Assembly (NCBI RefSeq): GCF_002377905.1
Contig: NZ_DFQS01000037.1
Coordinates: 1 to 64,000, forward strand
Length of the DNA: 64,000 nucleotides
DNA from: Psychrobacter sp. UBA3483
GTDB taxonomy: Bacteria > Pseudomonadota > Gammaproteobacteria > Pseudomonadales > Moraxellaceae
Reading direction: 5' to 3'
Numbering within the stretch: position 1 is the first letter of the stretch; the number at the start of each line of letters is the position of its first letter. A model generated the notes under the pieces. The model ran no database searches, had not been told where the DNA came from, and worked only from the letters and a program-made list of their open reading frames with translations. The position numbers and the translations under genes were made by a program. Positions 19,221-29,372 of this stretch are shown one piece after another.

Positions 19221-19889
19221 ATGAAATACACATTAACAAAAGCCAACCCTGATGCAGATACCTATCCTGCACAGACCAGTCAAACGGTCAATGACCCTAT
19301 CGAAGAAGAAGTTAATAAAAACGTCTTTATGGGTCGTCTTGAAGACCTTGTCCATTCAACAGCAAACTGGGGGCGCAAGCACTCACTGTGGCCATTTAAC
19401 TTTGGTACCTCTTGCTGTTATGTCGAATATGCCACCACCTTAACCGCCGTACACGATTTGTCACGTTTTGGTGCCGAAGTTATCCGCGCCTCGCCCCGTC
19501 AGGCAGACGTCATGATTGTCGCTGGTACTTGCTTTGTAAAAATGGCGCCGGTTATTCAGCGCCTTTATGAGCAAATGCTGGAGCCAAAATGGGTCATCTC
19601 GATGGGCGCGTGTGCCAACTCGGGCGGTATGTATGATATCTACTCAGTGGTGCAAGGCGTCGATAAAATCATTCCTGTCGATGTCTATGTGCCTGGTTGC
19701 CCGCCGCGTCCAGAAGCCTTGATTCAAGGTTTGATGCTGCTGCAAGAGTCGATTACCAAAGAGCGCCGTCCGCTGGGTATTCATGTCAATGAGCAGGGCA
19801 TTTATCAGCCGCAAATGACGCCTGAGCGTGACCGTAAACAAGCGGACCGTATCGCGGTGAAAAACTTGCGTAGCCCAGACAGTATTTAG
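19221..19889 (+). CDS. nuoB: NADH-quinone oxidoreductase subunit B
   Basis: NuoB carries cluster N2, the last iron-sulphur centre before quinone. The ligands are visible: the vicinal pair in GTSCCYVEYA, the Cys in VAGTCFVKMA and the Cys in VPGCPPRPEA. The ATG at 19221 follows AAAGG by 9 bases and gives 222 residues; a TTG nine bases earlier is in frame but is less likely. Second gene of the operon. Confidence 0.96.
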   Translation: MKYTLTKANPDADTYPAQTSQTVNDPIEEEVNKNVFMGRLEDLVHSTANWGRKHSLWPFNFGTSCCYVEYATTLTAVHDLSRFGAEVIRASPRQADVMIVAGTCFVKMAPVIQRLYEQMLEPKWVISMGACANSGGMYDIYSVVQGVDKIIPVDVYVPGCPPRPEALIQGLMLLQESITKERRPLGIHVNEQGIYQPQMTPERDRKQADRIAVKNLRSPDSI

Positions 19890-19940
19890 TTTATTAGCTC
19901 AGTGGTTCATAATTCTTAGAAGTGCGCGTACGCTTATCAC

Positions 19941-19977
19941 AGCTCGGTTATGATTAACATAGCTCGGTTATGATTAA
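19941..19977 (+). repeat. Two-copy 20-base tandem repeat before nuoCD
   Basis: AGCTCGGTTATGATTAA occurs at 19941-19957 and again at 19961-19977, so the period is 20 bases, directly ahead of the nuoCD ribosome site AGGAAG. Function is not evident. Confidence 0.6.
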
Positions 19978-19995
19978 TGAAGGAAGACATCATTC

Positions 19996-21798
19996 ATGGT
20001 CACGGTAGTTGAAAACATCGATCCTAATAACATGGATCCTAACAACAGGGATAAGATTAAACCTGTCCCAGCAGTTATCAAAGAGCTGGAAGAAAAATAT
20101 GCTGGTAAGTTTGTCGTCCAGCACACGGTGGATGAGATTCCAACGGTGTGGGTGGCGCGTACCGACTTATTAGACGTCCTATTATACCTGCGTAAATTGC
20201 CAAAACCTTACGTTATGCTCTTTGACTTATCCGCGATAGATGAGCGCTTGCGTCAGCATCGTCAAGGTTTGCCGGACAGTGATTTTACGGTGTTTTACCA
20301 CTTGATGTCGCTTGAGCGGAATAGTGATGTGCGTATCAAAGTCGCGCTTAGCGAAGACGACCTCAATGTACCGAGCGCGACCAAGATTTGGCCAAATGCC
20401 AACTGGTATGAGCGCGAAGTCTGGGACATGTTCGGCATTGTCTTTAGCGGCCACCCGCATTTAACCCGTATTTTATTGCCAAAATATTGGGAAGGGCATC
20501 CGCTGCGTAAAGAATATCATGCGCGCGCGACGGAATTTACCCCGTATTTCTTAAATAACGCCAAGCAACAATACGAGCAAGAAAATCTACGTTTTGTCCC
20601 TGAAGAGTGGGGCATGAAACGCTCGGGCCGTGATGAAGACTTTATGTTCTTGAACATCGGTCCTAACCATCCATCGGCGCACGGTGCATTCCGTTTGGTC
20701 TTGCAACTCGATGGCGAAGAAGTGGTCGATTGTATTCCTGATATTGGCTATCATCATCGCGGCGCTGAAAAAATGGCTGAGCGTCAAACGTGGCACTCCT
20801 TTATTCCTTATACCGACCGTATTGACTATCTCGGCGGCGTGATGAATGAGCTACCGTATATCATGTCGGTTGAAAAGCTTGCCGGTATCACCATTCCGCC
20901 ACGCGCTGAAACCATCCGCGTGATGATGAGTGAGTTTTTCCGTATTACCAATAACTTGCTGTTCGTCGGTACCTTTATTCAAGATGCCGGTGGTATGACG
21001 CCAGTTTTCTATATGTTTACCGATCGCCAAAAAGCCTATGACGTCATCGAAGCCGTGACCGGCTACCGTATGCACCCAGCGTGGTTCCGTATCGGTGGTA
21101 CAGCACACGATTTACCGCGCGGTTGGCAGCGTTTGGTTCGTGAGTTCCTAGATTGGATGCCAAAACGTTTGGATGAATACGTCAAGGCGGCACTACAAAA
21201 CAGTGTGCTAAAAGGTCGTACCCAAGGCGTTGCCCAATACAATACCAAGCAAGCATTGGCATGGGGCGTTACCGGTGCAGGTTTACGTGCCACAGGTTTG
21301 GATTTTGATTTGCGTAAAGCGCGTCCGTATATGGGCTACGAGAATTACGACTTTGAGATTCCAGTCGGCTATAACGGTGATGCTTATGATCGCTGTATGG
21401 TAAAAATCGAAGAGATGCGCCAGTCGCTACGTATCATCCGTCAATGTATGGATAATATGCCGCAAGGTCCTTATAAGGCGGATCATCCATTGGCCGTACC
21501 ACCGCCAAAAGACCGTACCTTAAACGATATCGAGACTTTGATTAATCACTTTATCTCGGTTTCCTGGGGTCCTGTGATGCCAGCGGGTGAATGTACAACC
21601 ATCGTTGAGGCCACTAAAGGACTAAATAGCTATTACATTACCTCAGATAAAGCGACGATGAGCTATCGTACTCGTATCCGTACGCCGACATTTGCGCACC
21701 TGCAGCAGATGCCATCGGTGATTAATGGCTCATTGGTATCCGATGCCATTATGTATTTGGCGTCGATTGATATCGTCATGGCCGATTGTGACCGTTAA
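19996..21798 (+). CDS. nuoCD: NADH-quinone oxidoreductase fused subunit C/D
   Basis: This is one polypeptide joining the 30-kDa NuoC (about residues 1-190, with VWDMFGIVFSGHPHLTRILLPKYWEGHPLRKEY) to the 49-kDa NuoD (about 205-600, with NIGPNHPSAHGAFRLVLQLDGE and the C-terminal SIDIVMADCDR). NuoD forms the quinone-binding face with NuoB. The fusion is also seen in E. coli. The length of 600 is standard. AGGAAG precedes the ATG. A polar Asn/Asp-rich stretch precedes the NuoC fold. Confidence 0.97.
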   Translation: MVTVVENIDPNNMDPNNRDKIKPVPAVIKELEEKYAGKFVVQHTVDEIPTVWVARTDLLDVLLYLRKLPKPYVMLFDLSAIDERLRQHRQGLPDSDFTVFYHLMSLERNSDVRIKVALSEDDLNVPSATKIWPNANWYEREVWDMFGIVFSGHPHLTRILLPKYWEGHPLRKEYHARATEFTPYFLNNAKQQYEQENLRFVPEEWGMKRSGRDEDFMFLNIGPNHPSAHGAFRLVLQLDGEEVVDCIPDIGYHHRGAEKMAERQTWHSFIPYTDRIDYLGGVMNELPYIMSVEKLAGITIPPRAETIRVMMSEFFRITNNLLFVGTFIQDAGGMTPVFYMFTDRQKAYDVIEAVTGYRMHPAWFRIGGTAHDLPRGWQRLVREFLDWMPKRLDEYVKAALQNSVLKGRTQGVAQYNTKQALAWGVTGAGLRATGLDFDLRKARPYMGYENYDFEIPVGYNGDAYDRCMVKIEEMRQSLRIIRQCMDNMPQGPYKADHPLAVPPPKDRTLNDIETLINHFISVSWGPVMPAGECTTIVEATKGLNSYYITSDKATMSYRTRIRTPTFAHLQQMPSVINGSLVSDAIMYLASIDIVMADCDR

Positions 21799-21928
21799 GT
21801 GCTAGATGTTAAATATTAAAAGTAAGACACGTTTCATTAATATGTTATCGCCAGACTGGCACACCAAAACGCTGTTGCTGCACCAAGCGCTATATAAACA
21901 GTGGGCTGAGTGAGGAAAGAAGAAGATT

Positions 21929-22438
21929 ATGAGAATTGTTTCCGATAAAATGCCAAAAGTAGATGTGGCAAGTATCTTAACCGCAGAAGAGATTGCGGCT
22001 ATCCATGAGTTTATGCATCATTATCCTCATCCACGGGCAGCGTCTTTAGATGCCCTAAAAATCGTGCAAAAGCGTAACGGCTGGGTCGATGATGCGCAAG
22101 TTAATGCCATCGCTAATATTCTAAATATCCCTGTGACCGACATGGATGGAGTGGCAACTTTCTTTAACCGTATCTATCGTCAGCCGGTCGGTCGTAATGT
22201 CATCCTTATTTGTGACTCAGTGGCTTGTTATTTAACGGGCTACGAAGCGCTGGCGGCTGAATTAAAAGCGCAGCTGGGCATCGACTATGGTCAAACCACT
22301 GCTGACAACCGCTTTACGCTATTGCCGATTTGCTGTTTGGGCAACTGTGACAAAGGTCCTTCTGTATTGATTAACGAAGACACTTATGGTCCAGTGCAGC
22401 CTACCGAAGTCGCCCAATTGTTGGAGCTATACGCATGA
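21929..22438 (+). CDS. nuoE: NADH-quinone oxidoreductase subunit E
   Basis: This is the 24-kDa thioredoxin-like subunit carrying the N1a 2Fe-2S cluster. The four Cys are present: CDSVAC (two) and CCLGNC (two of the three used). The length of 169 is normal. GAGGAAAGAAG lies ahead of the ATG. Its stop overlaps the nuoF start by 4 bases (ATGA), pointing to translational coupling of the two NADH-module proteins. Confidence 0.96.
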   Translation: MRIVSDKMPKVDVASILTAEEIAAIHEFMHHYPHPRAASLDALKIVQKRNGWVDDAQVNAIANILNIPVTDMDGVATFFNRIYRQPVGRNVILICDSVACYLTGYEALAAELKAQLGIDYGQTTADNRFTLLPICCLGNCDKGPSVLINEDTYGPVQPTEVAQLLELYA

Positions 22439-23859
22439 GTTTAACCATTTCAGAGCAGATTGCTCGTCGCGGTCAAGGCAAAGCGCCAAGCCAGTTAAAT
22501 GACCAGCGCATTCCTGTTTATGGCGACAAAGCAACCGCTACCAGTGAAACCAAACCATTAACATGGCGCCTTGCCCATCACGATGCGGTATTGGATTTAG
22601 CCACTTATGAATCGCTACGCGGATTTGAAGCCTTAAAGATGGCTTTAAACCAATCACCAGACGATACTTTGAATACCATTAAAGAAGCAGTGGTCAAAGG
22701 TCGTGGCGGTGCAGGTTTCCCAGCTGGTATCAAATGGTCGCTGATGGCACCACCGGATGGTGGTCCACGCTACTTAGTCTGTAATGCCGATGAGATGGAG
22801 CCGGGCACGTTTAAAGACCGTCTCTTGATGGAGCGTCTACCGCTACAGCTTATCGAAGGTATGCTGATTTCTGCCTATGCGATTGGGGCAACGGCCGGTT
22901 ATATCTTTATTCGCGGTGAATATATCTTAGCAGCAGAGCGTCTAACGGCGGCGCTTGAAGAATTGCGTGCCAATAATTTGGTCGGCGACAATATCTTAGG
23001 CTCAGATTTTAGCTTTGATTTGCACGTTCATACCGGCGCTGGTCGTTATATTTGCGGTGAAGAAACCGCTTTGATTAACTGTCTTGAAGGTCGCCGTGCC
23101 AATCCGCGTACCAAACCGCCATTTCCACAAGTGGCAGGTGCATGGGGACGTCCGACCGTCGTTAATAACGTTGAAACTTTGCATAACGTTTCAGCGATTA
23201 TTTTGCATGGTAGCAAATGGTATCAAGATTTGCCCAAAGCCAAAGGCGTAGTCGAAACTCCAGGCACCAAGCTATTTGGGTGTTCAGGTCTGGTTAATGA
23301 TCCTGGTCTATGGGAGCTACCATTTGGTTATACGGCGCGTGAAATTATCGAAGATTTTGCTGGCGGTATGCAAGAAGGTAAAAAGCTTAAAGCATGGCTG
23401 CCGGGCGGCGCATCGACTGACTTTTTAACCGCTGAGCATTTAGATACCGTCGTCGATTTTGACACCATTCAAAAAGCTGGTAGCCGCATGGGTACAGGGC
23501 TAATCATGGTCGTTGATGAAGAACAAGATATGGTGCCATTACTGCGCAATCTTGAGATTTTCTTCCAACGTGAATCATGCGGTTGGTGTACGCCATGTCG
23601 TGATGGTCTACCGTGGGGCGTTAAATTGCTCACCGCCATTAACGACGGTCAAGGTCAAATCGGTGACGTTGAAAAATTAGAAGAGTTGACTCGTGACTTA
23701 TGGATCGGCAAAACCTTCTGCGCGCATGCGCCGGGTGCGATGGAGCCACTGATGAGTGCTATTAAATATTTCCGTCCTGAGTTTGACCAAAAAATTGCGC
23801 AGGCGGTTGGTGAAGATGTCATTGAGGCTGCAGCCAATCAACAGCCAGAAGTGAAATAA
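22435..23859 (+). CDS. nuoF: NADH-quinone oxidoreductase subunit F
   Basis: This subunit accepts electrons from NADH, with FMN and the N3 4Fe-4S cluster. Seen: the glycine-rich GRGGAGFPAG for FMN/NADH, the CNADEMEPG segment, ESCGWCTPCRDG with three ligands of N3, and a later Cys in KTFCAHAPGA. The length is 474 residues. It overlaps nuoE by 4 bases and is 10 bases ahead of nuoG. Confidence 0.97.
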   Translation: MSLTISEQIARRGQGKAPSQLNDQRIPVYGDKATATSETKPLTWRLAHHDAVLDLATYESLRGFEALKMALNQSPDDTLNTIKEAVVKGRGGAGFPAGIKWSLMAPPDGGPRYLVCNADEMEPGTFKDRLLMERLPLQLIEGMLISAYAIGATAGYIFIRGEYILAAERLTAALEELRANNLVGDNILGSDFSFDLHVHTGAGRYICGEETALINCLEGRRANPRTKPPFPQVAGAWGRPTVVNNVETLHNVSAIILHGSKWYQDLPKAKGVVETPGTKLFGCSGLVNDPGLWELPFGYTAREIIEDFAGGMQEGKKLKAWLPGGASTDFLTAEHLDTVVDFDTIQKAGSRMGTGLIMVVDEEQDMVPLLRNLEIFFQRESCGWCTPCRDGLPWGVKLLTAINDGQGQIGDVEKLEELTRDLWIGKTFCAHAPGAMEPLMSAIKYFRPEFDQKIAQAVGEDVIEAAANQQPEVK

Positions 23860-23869
23860 GGAGAGCGGC

Positions 23870-26800
23870 ATGGCAGTCATACATATTGATGGAACCACTG
23901 TCGAAGTAGATAGCAGCGACAACTTGCTCCAAGCATGCTTGTCACTCGGCATTGATGTGCCGTATTTTTGTTATCACCCAGCCTTAGGTTCAGTCGGCTC
24001 TTGCCGTCAGTGCGCGGTCAAGCAATACCAAAATAAAGAAGATATGGAAGCGGGTCGCGGTCGCCTGGTGATGTCCTGTATGGTCGCCCCTAGCGATGAT
24101 ATGTACATCTCGGTCACCGATGATGAAGCCAAAGCCTTTCGTAAGTCGATGGTTGAGCTATTGATGGTCAACCACCCACATGACTGTCCAACTTGCGAAG
24201 AAGGTGGACATTGTCATTTGCAAGACATGACCTATATGTCAGGTCATAGCCGTCGTCGCTATCGTTTTACCAAACGTACCCACCATAACCAAGAGCTTGG
24301 TCCGTTTATCGCCCATGAAATGAACCGCTGTATCGCTTGCTATCGCTGTGTGCGTTTTTATAAAGACTATGCAGGTGGCGAAGATTTGGGTGTTTATGGC
24401 TCAAACGAGCGCGTTTATTTTGGTCGTGATAAAGACGGACAGTTCGAAAGCGAGTTCTCAGGTAACCTAACCGAAGTTTGCCCAACGGGTGTGTTTACTG
24501 ATAAAACTCACTCTGAGCGTTATAACCGTAAATGGGACATGCAATACGCGCCAAGCATTTGTCATGGCTGCTCAGCGGGCTGTAATATCTCAGCGGGCGA
24601 GCGTTATGGTGAATTGCGCCGTATCGAAAACCGTTATAACGGTGAAGTAAACCGCTACTTCTTATGTGACCGTGGTCGCTTTGGTTACGGTTATGTCAAC
24701 CGCGCAGACCGTCCAACGCAACCACTCGAACGTATCAATGACAAGCATGTCAAAATCAATATCGACTATGCGCTTGATGAAACCATCAAACGTATCAAAG
24801 GTAAAAAAGTCATCGGTATTGGCTCACCACGTGCCAGTCTTGAGACCAACTTTGCGCTAAAAAATATGGTCGGCTTTGATAGCTTCTCAACCGGTCTAAA
24901 CCATCAGCAGCAAGCACTGGTCAATAAATGTATCGAAGTCTTAAGCACCGAGGGTATTTATAACCCAGGTATGGCTGATATTGAAAGCCATGATGCGGTA
25001 TTGGTGCTGGGTGAGGATATTACTCAAACCTCATCGCGTGTGGCGCTATCGATTCGTCAAGCGGCAAAAAACGAAGCGATTAAAATGGCAGCGGCGACCA
25101 AAACCCAATCGTGGCTGGCTGAGCCCGTCAAACGTATTGGTCAAGGCGTCCAAAGCCCAGTATATATTATCGATGTTATCCAAACTAAGTTAGAAGATAT
25201 CAGTAAAGTCAGCGTCGTTGCGACCCCGGAAGATATCACTAAGCTTGGTTTTAAAGTCGCCGATGCGATTGCTAATCTTGCAGATGATTTAGCGCAAATA
25301 GCAGATGCACAAAGCGCACAACAAGATGCTGATGATGCGAATACTGATGGTATGCAAGCGCTAGCCCAGCAAATCGCTTATGACTTAATCCAAGCGGATA
25401 AACCCTTGGTGGTTTCGGGTACTAGCTTATCGTCGACTGCGTTGATAGAAGCAGCGGCGCAAATCACTCAGGCACTGACCCAAAAACGTGCGGCGATTAA
25501 AGCCACTGAACAGCAGCAGGTCGAAGCGCATAATGCTAAGGTCGAAGCTGCTGAAGCACAAGCAGCAACGACGCAGCAAAGCGAAGACAAAGACTTGTCT
25601 GCCAAGCCGAACAAACCAGAAACCGGCGTTGATACCGAGTCGCAAGACGATGTCGAGCGTGAGCCTGCAACCAAGCTTGAGCTAAAAGAGGTCAATAAAA
25701 ACTATCACGCGCAAGCGGGTATTTATTTAGCGGTTCCTGATGCCAATAGTATTGGTGTTTGTATGCTTGGTGGTCAATCGGTCGAAGAGTTATTGGCGAC
25801 TGATTTTGATGTGGTTATCGTGGCTGAAAACCAGCTAACCGATGCCATTGATGCGCATAAATTAACCCAGCTATTGGCGGACAAAACGGTTATTGCCCTT
25901 GACCATCAATTGCTTGATTGGCATAAAGACGTCGATATCGTTTTGCCAGCCGCAAGCTTTGCGGAAGCAGACGGTACGCTTATCTCTGCTGAAGGTCGTG
26001 CGCAGCGCTTCTTCCAAGTTTATGATAACGAATATTATCATCCAATGAGCAGTATCAAAGAAGGCTGGCGCTGGTTGCATGCCGTTCATAGCAGCTTAGA
26101 AGGTCGCGATGTCGACTGGACGCTGCTTGATGATGTCATCAATGCTCTAATCGCTACCCATCCTAAGCTTGCTGGTATTAAGGATGCGGCTCCTGACGCC
26201 GATTACCGCATGACTGGTCTAAAAATTGCCCGTCAGCCGCGTCGCTACTCAGGTCGTACCTCGATGCGTGCGCCGGTATCTGTGCATGAGCCGATGCAGC
26301 CAAAAGATTTGGATACCGGCTTAACCTTTTCAATGGAAGGCTATAGCGGTAAGCAAACGCCAAGCTCGATGATTCCTTTTGCCAGTGCGGCCGGTTGGAA
26401 CTCACCGCAAGCGTGGAATAAATACCAAGATAAAGTTGGTGGCAGCCTTAGAAATGGTGATCCAGGCGTCCGTTTATTTGATCGCTTAGAGCGCCTAGCC
26501 ACGCGTCAATACGTTGCGCCAGAAGCACTGTCTGCGACGACCACAGATATGCAGCAAGGACAAGCCAAACTGGTGCCAGTTTATAACCTGTATGCCAGCT
26601 CGATGATGGCATCACGTAGCCCCGTGGTTGCTGAGCAATTACCGCTAGCCACTTGGCGCGTCGGTATCGACGATGCCAAAGCATGGGGTCTTGCAGCGGG
26701 TGATTACCTAGCGATTGAAATTGATAAACAGCAAATCACTTTACCTATTGAGCTCGTTGGTTACTTAGCAGAAGGCTGTATCGGTTATCCGGTTGGGCAG

Positions 26801-26959
26801 GTGAGTATCATCCATCCTTCTATGCCAGCGTCAGTACGCAAAGTCGATGCGCCAGTGACGATGATGGGCAGTATGGCAACTGATAATGCTGTCACAGCCA
26901 ACAACAATAACCGCGCCACGCCAATAAACAGCGCGCCGATCACCACACAGGAGGTGTAA
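23870..26959 (+). CDS. nuoG: NADH-quinone oxidoreductase subunit G, enlarged
   Basis: This is the largest peripheral-arm subunit. N-terminal ligands for 2Fe-2S and 4Fe-4S clusters are visible: CYHPALGSVGSCRQC, HPHDCPTCEEGGHC, CIACYRC and the N7-type CHGCSAGCNI. A molybdopterin-enzyme-like but cofactor-free body follows. At 1029 residues it is about 120 longer than E. coli NuoG. The excess includes a low-complexity Ala/Gln/Glu-rich segment at about residues 535-605 that looks like a charged helix, and an Asn/Thr-rich C-terminal tail. GGAGAG precedes the ATG. Confidence 0.96.
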   Translation: MAVIHIDGTTVEVDSSDNLLQACLSLGIDVPYFCYHPALGSVGSCRQCAVKQYQNKEDMEAGRGRLVMSCMVAPSDDMYISVTDDEAKAFRKSMVELLMVNHPHDCPTCEEGGHCHLQDMTYMSGHSRRRYRFTKRTHHNQELGPFIAHEMNRCIACYRCVRFYKDYAGGEDLGVYGSNERVYFGRDKDGQFESEFSGNLTEVCPTGVFTDKTHSERYNRKWDMQYAPSICHGCSAGCNISAGERYGELRRIENRYNGEVNRYFLCDRGRFGYGYVNRADRPTQPLERINDKHVKINIDYALDETIKRIKGKKVIGIGSPRASLETNFALKNMVGFDSFSTGLNHQQQALVNKCIEVLSTEGIYNPGMADIESHDAVLVLGEDITQTSSRVALSIRQAAKNEAIKMAAATKTQSWLAEPVKRIGQGVQSPVYIIDVIQTKLEDISKVSVVATPEDITKLGFKVADAIANLADDLAQIADAQSAQQDADDANTDGMQALAQQIAYDLIQADKPLVVSGTSLSSTALIEAAAQITQALTQKRAAIKATEQQQVEAHNAKVEAAEAQAATTQQSEDKDLSAKPNKPETGVDTESQDDVEREPATKLELKEVNKNYHAQAGIYLAVPDANSIGVCMLGGQSVEELLATDFDVVIVAENQLTDAIDAHKLTQLLADKTVIALDHQLLDWHKDVDIVLPAASFAEADGTLISAEGRAQRFFQVYDNEYYHPMSSIKEGWRWLHAVHSSLEGRDVDWTLLDDVINALIATHPKLAGIKDAAPDADYRMTGLKIARQPRRYSGRTSMRAPVSVHEPMQPKDLDTGLTFSMEGYSGKQTPSSMIPFASAAGWNSPQAWNKYQDKVGGSLRNGDPGVRLFDRLERLATRQYVAPEALSATTTDMQQGQAKLVPVYNLYASSMMASRSPVVAEQLPLATWRVGIDDAKAWGLAAGDYLAIEIDKQQITLPIELVGYLAEGCIGYPVGQVSIIHPSMPASVRKVDAPVTMMGSMATDNAVTANNNNRATPINSAPITTQEV

Positions 26960-26960
26960 T

Positions 26961-28004
26961 TTGCAAGTTACCCGTATTATCCCTGATGTGCCAAGCTTTT
27001 TGGCTGGTATGATGACCTTTGATAGCTGGTCGATACTTTTTATGGTCGTGCAGGCACTGGTTATCTTCTTAGTGGTGGTGATTGTTGCGGCATTGATGAT
27101 TGTTTATGAGCGCCGCATGCTAGCGCTTTGGCAAGACCGTTATGGTCCGAACCGTGTCGGTCCATTTGGCTCATTGCAACTGGTTGCCGATATGCTCAAA
27201 ATCTTCTTTAAAGAAGATTGGACGCCAAACTTTACCGATAAGTTTATGTTTACCTTGGCGCCAGCGGTTGCCATGTTTACCGCCTTGGCATCTTTTGCCA
27301 TTATTCCTATTTCGCCAACCCTTGGAGTTGCTGATTGGGATATCGGCATTTTGTTTTTCTTTGCCATGGCAGGTATTGCAGTTTATGCGGTGATGTTCGG
27401 TGGTTGGGCGTCTGCCAATAAATTCTCACTACTTGGCGGCTTACGTTCCGCAGCGCAAACCATCAGTTATGAGGTTTTCTTAGGCTTATCATTGATGGGT
27501 GTTGTAGCCTTAACAGGCTCATTTAACCTACGTGAAATCGTTGAATCGCAAATTGACGGCTGGTATATCATTCCGCAGTTTTTTGGCTTTTTAACCTTTG
27601 TCGTGGCGGGTGTTGCCGTCACCCATAGACATCCATTTGATCAGCCAGAAGCCGAGCAAGAGCTTGCTGAAGGTTATCATGTCGAATATTCTGGCATGAA
27701 GTTCGGTATGTTTTTCATCGGTGAATATGTCAACGTCGTGCTGATTTCTGCGTTGATGACCTGCTTGTTTTTTGGCGGTTGGCTTGCGCCGTTTAATTTA
27801 GATATTCCTTTTATTCCACCAGCTTTTTGGTTCATGATTAAAACGCTATTCTTTATGACCATGTTTATTTTGGCTCGAGGCTCACTCATGCGTCCGCGCT
27901 ATGATCAGGTGATGAACTTTGGCTGGAAAATCTGCCTGCCGGTAACTTTGATTAATCTATTGGTAACCGCCGCAGTGATTTTGATTTTTTCCCCAACGTT
28001 ATAG
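26961..28004 (+). CDS. nuoH: NADH-quinone oxidoreductase subunit H
   Basis: This membrane subunit links the quinone site to the proton-pumping arm. Eight membrane spans are expected, and conserved loops are visible: ERRMLALWQDRYGPNRVGPFG and RHPFDQPEAEQELAEGYHVEYSG (split across two blocks of the chain). The start is TTG, directly after the nuoG stop, with AGGAGGTG ideally spaced 5 bases ahead. The next in-frame Met is residue 17 and would remove the N-terminus. 347 residues. Confidence 0.95.
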   Translation: MQVTRIIPDVPSFLAGMMTFDSWSILFMVVQALVIFLVVVIVAALMIVYERRMLALWQDRYGPNRVGPFGSLQLVADMLKIFFKEDWTPNFTDKFMFTLAPAVAMFTALASFAIIPISPTLGVADWDIGILFFFAMAGIAVYAVMFGGWASANKFSLLGGLRSAAQTISYEVFLGLSLMGVVALTGSFNLREIVESQIDGWYIIPQFFGFLTFVVAGVAVTHRHPFDQPEAEQELAEGYHVEYSGMKFGMFFIGEYVNVVLISALMTCLFFGGWLAPFNLDIPFIPPAFWFMIKTLFFMTMFILARGSLMRPRYDQVMNFGWKICLPVTLINLLVTAAVILIFSPTL

Positions 28005-28059
28005 TCATTACTAGCCATCACTGATGAACTAGGGTAAAGCTGATAAGGATAATAATCCC

Positions 28060-28608
28060 ATGTTTACTACGATAAAAAAGACCGTCATTGGTATGTTTAC
28101 CATTGTCCGCAGTATGTGGATGGTCAATAGTCATGCAATCAGGCCGCGTGACACCATTCTTTATCCAGAAGAGCCGGTGCCAGTACCGCCACGCTTTCGT
28201 GGCCGTATTGTGCTGACGCGTGACCCTGATGGTGATGAGCGCTGCGTTGCTTGTAACTTATGTGCTGTAGCCTGTCCGGTTGCCTGTATCTCTTTGCAAA
28301 AAGCAGAGCGTGAAGATGGGCGCTGGTATCCAGAATTTTTCCGCATTAACTTTTCGCGTTGTATCTTTTGCGGTTTGTGTGAAGAAGCCTGTCCGACGAC
28401 GGCGATTCAGATGACGCCTGATTTTGAGATGGGCGAATATGTCCGTCAAGACTTGGTTTATGAAAAAGAGCATTTGCTGATTTCTGGACCGGGTAAATAT
28501 CCCGATTATAACTATTATCGCGTGACGGGTATGGCGGTAGCAGATAAACCAAAAGGCGCGGCGCAAAATGAAGCGGCACCGATTGATCTAAGGAGCTTGC
28601 TACCATGA
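28060..28608 (+). CDS. nuoI: NADH-quinone oxidoreductase subunit I
   Basis: This is the ferredoxin-like subunit with clusters N6a and N6b. Two 4Fe-4S motifs are clear: CVACNLCAVACPVAC and CIFCGLCEEACP. An amphipathic N-terminal segment docks on the membrane. Its TGA overlaps the nuoJ start by 4 bases. 182 residues, the usual length. Confidence 0.97.
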   Translation: MFTTIKKTVIGMFTIVRSMWMVNSHAIRPRDTILYPEEPVPVPPRFRGRIVLTRDPDGDERCVACNLCAVACPVACISLQKAEREDGRWYPEFFRINFSRCIFCGLCEEACPTTAIQMTPDFEMGEYVRQDLVYEKEHLLISGPGKYPDYNYYRVTGMAVADKPKGAAQNEAAPIDLRSLLP

Positions 28609-29372
28609 TGAATATCTTAAACAGTCCTGAATTGGCAGGGTTTTATGCGTTGGCAGCGGTGGCAATATTTGCCAGCTTGCGCGTGGTGACTCTCGCCAAT
28701 CCAGTGCATGCTATTTTATCGATGATTGTGTCGTTATTGGCCATCTCAGGTATTTTCTTTGTCTTAGGTGCGCCGTTTGCTGGTGCGCTTGAAATTGTTG
28801 TTTATGCCGGTGCCATTATGGTGCTGTTTGTATTCGTTATCATGATGCTAAACCTTGGCATGAGTAATGATGAGCGTGAAGAGCGTTGGCTTGATGCTGG
28901 CACTTGGGCGGTACCGACGGGGCTTACGATTATCATCGCAGTTGTGCTGTATGCGATGATAGGTCTTAATCATACCGATACGGCAATGATTGGTGGTACG
29001 ACGATTTCAGCCAAAGCCGTCGGTACGGTGCTATTTACCAAATACGTTATGTTGGTCGAAGTGGCAGCATTGCTACTATTAGCCGCCTTAGTTGCCGCTT
29101 ATCATTTGGGTAAAGAGTCTATCGATGATGAGATTATCGGTCACGGCGCTCAAGGCTATGATAAAGGACACAGTAACAAAGCAAGCCAAGCATCCAATCC
29201 AAATGTCGCCAGTATCAAACATTACGATGAACATGGTATGCCTATCGATACTGATACGCTAAACAAGGCTGAACCATACGAATATAAAGAGGTTGACCCG
29301 CTTGACTATGTCGGTATGAATGTCGGTAAGCAGGCGGATATACAAAAAGTCACGCGCAAGGAGTCAGACTGA
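28605..29372 (+). CDS. nuoJ: NADH-quinone oxidoreductase subunit J, extended C-terminus
   Basis: This membrane subunit has five spans and the conserved third-helix region VVYAGAIMVLFVFVIMMLNL, where a pi-bulge couples electron transfer to pumping. At 255 residues it is about 70 longer than E. coli NuoJ. The extra part is a polar, charged C-terminal tail after the last span (from about residue 165). It overlaps nuoI by 4 bases and nuoK by 1 base. Confidence 0.95.
   Translation: MMNILNSPELAGFYALAAVAIFASLRVVTLANPVHAILSMIVSLLAISGIFFVLGAPFAGALEIVVYAGAIMVLFVFVIMMLNLGMSNDEREERWLDAGTWAVPTGLTIIIAVVLYAMIGLNHTDTAMIGGTTISAKAVGTVLFTKYVMLVEVAALLLLAALVAAYHLGKESIDDEIIGHGAQGYDKGHSNKASQASNPNVASIKHYDEHGMPIDTDTLNKAEPYEYKEVDPLDYVGMNVGKQADIQKVTRKESD

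Noticed and set aside
25427..25695. Overlapping frames opposite and beside the NuoG insertion
   Set aside because: They arise from the repetitive codon composition of the insertion; the nuoG frame is continuous and ends correctly.
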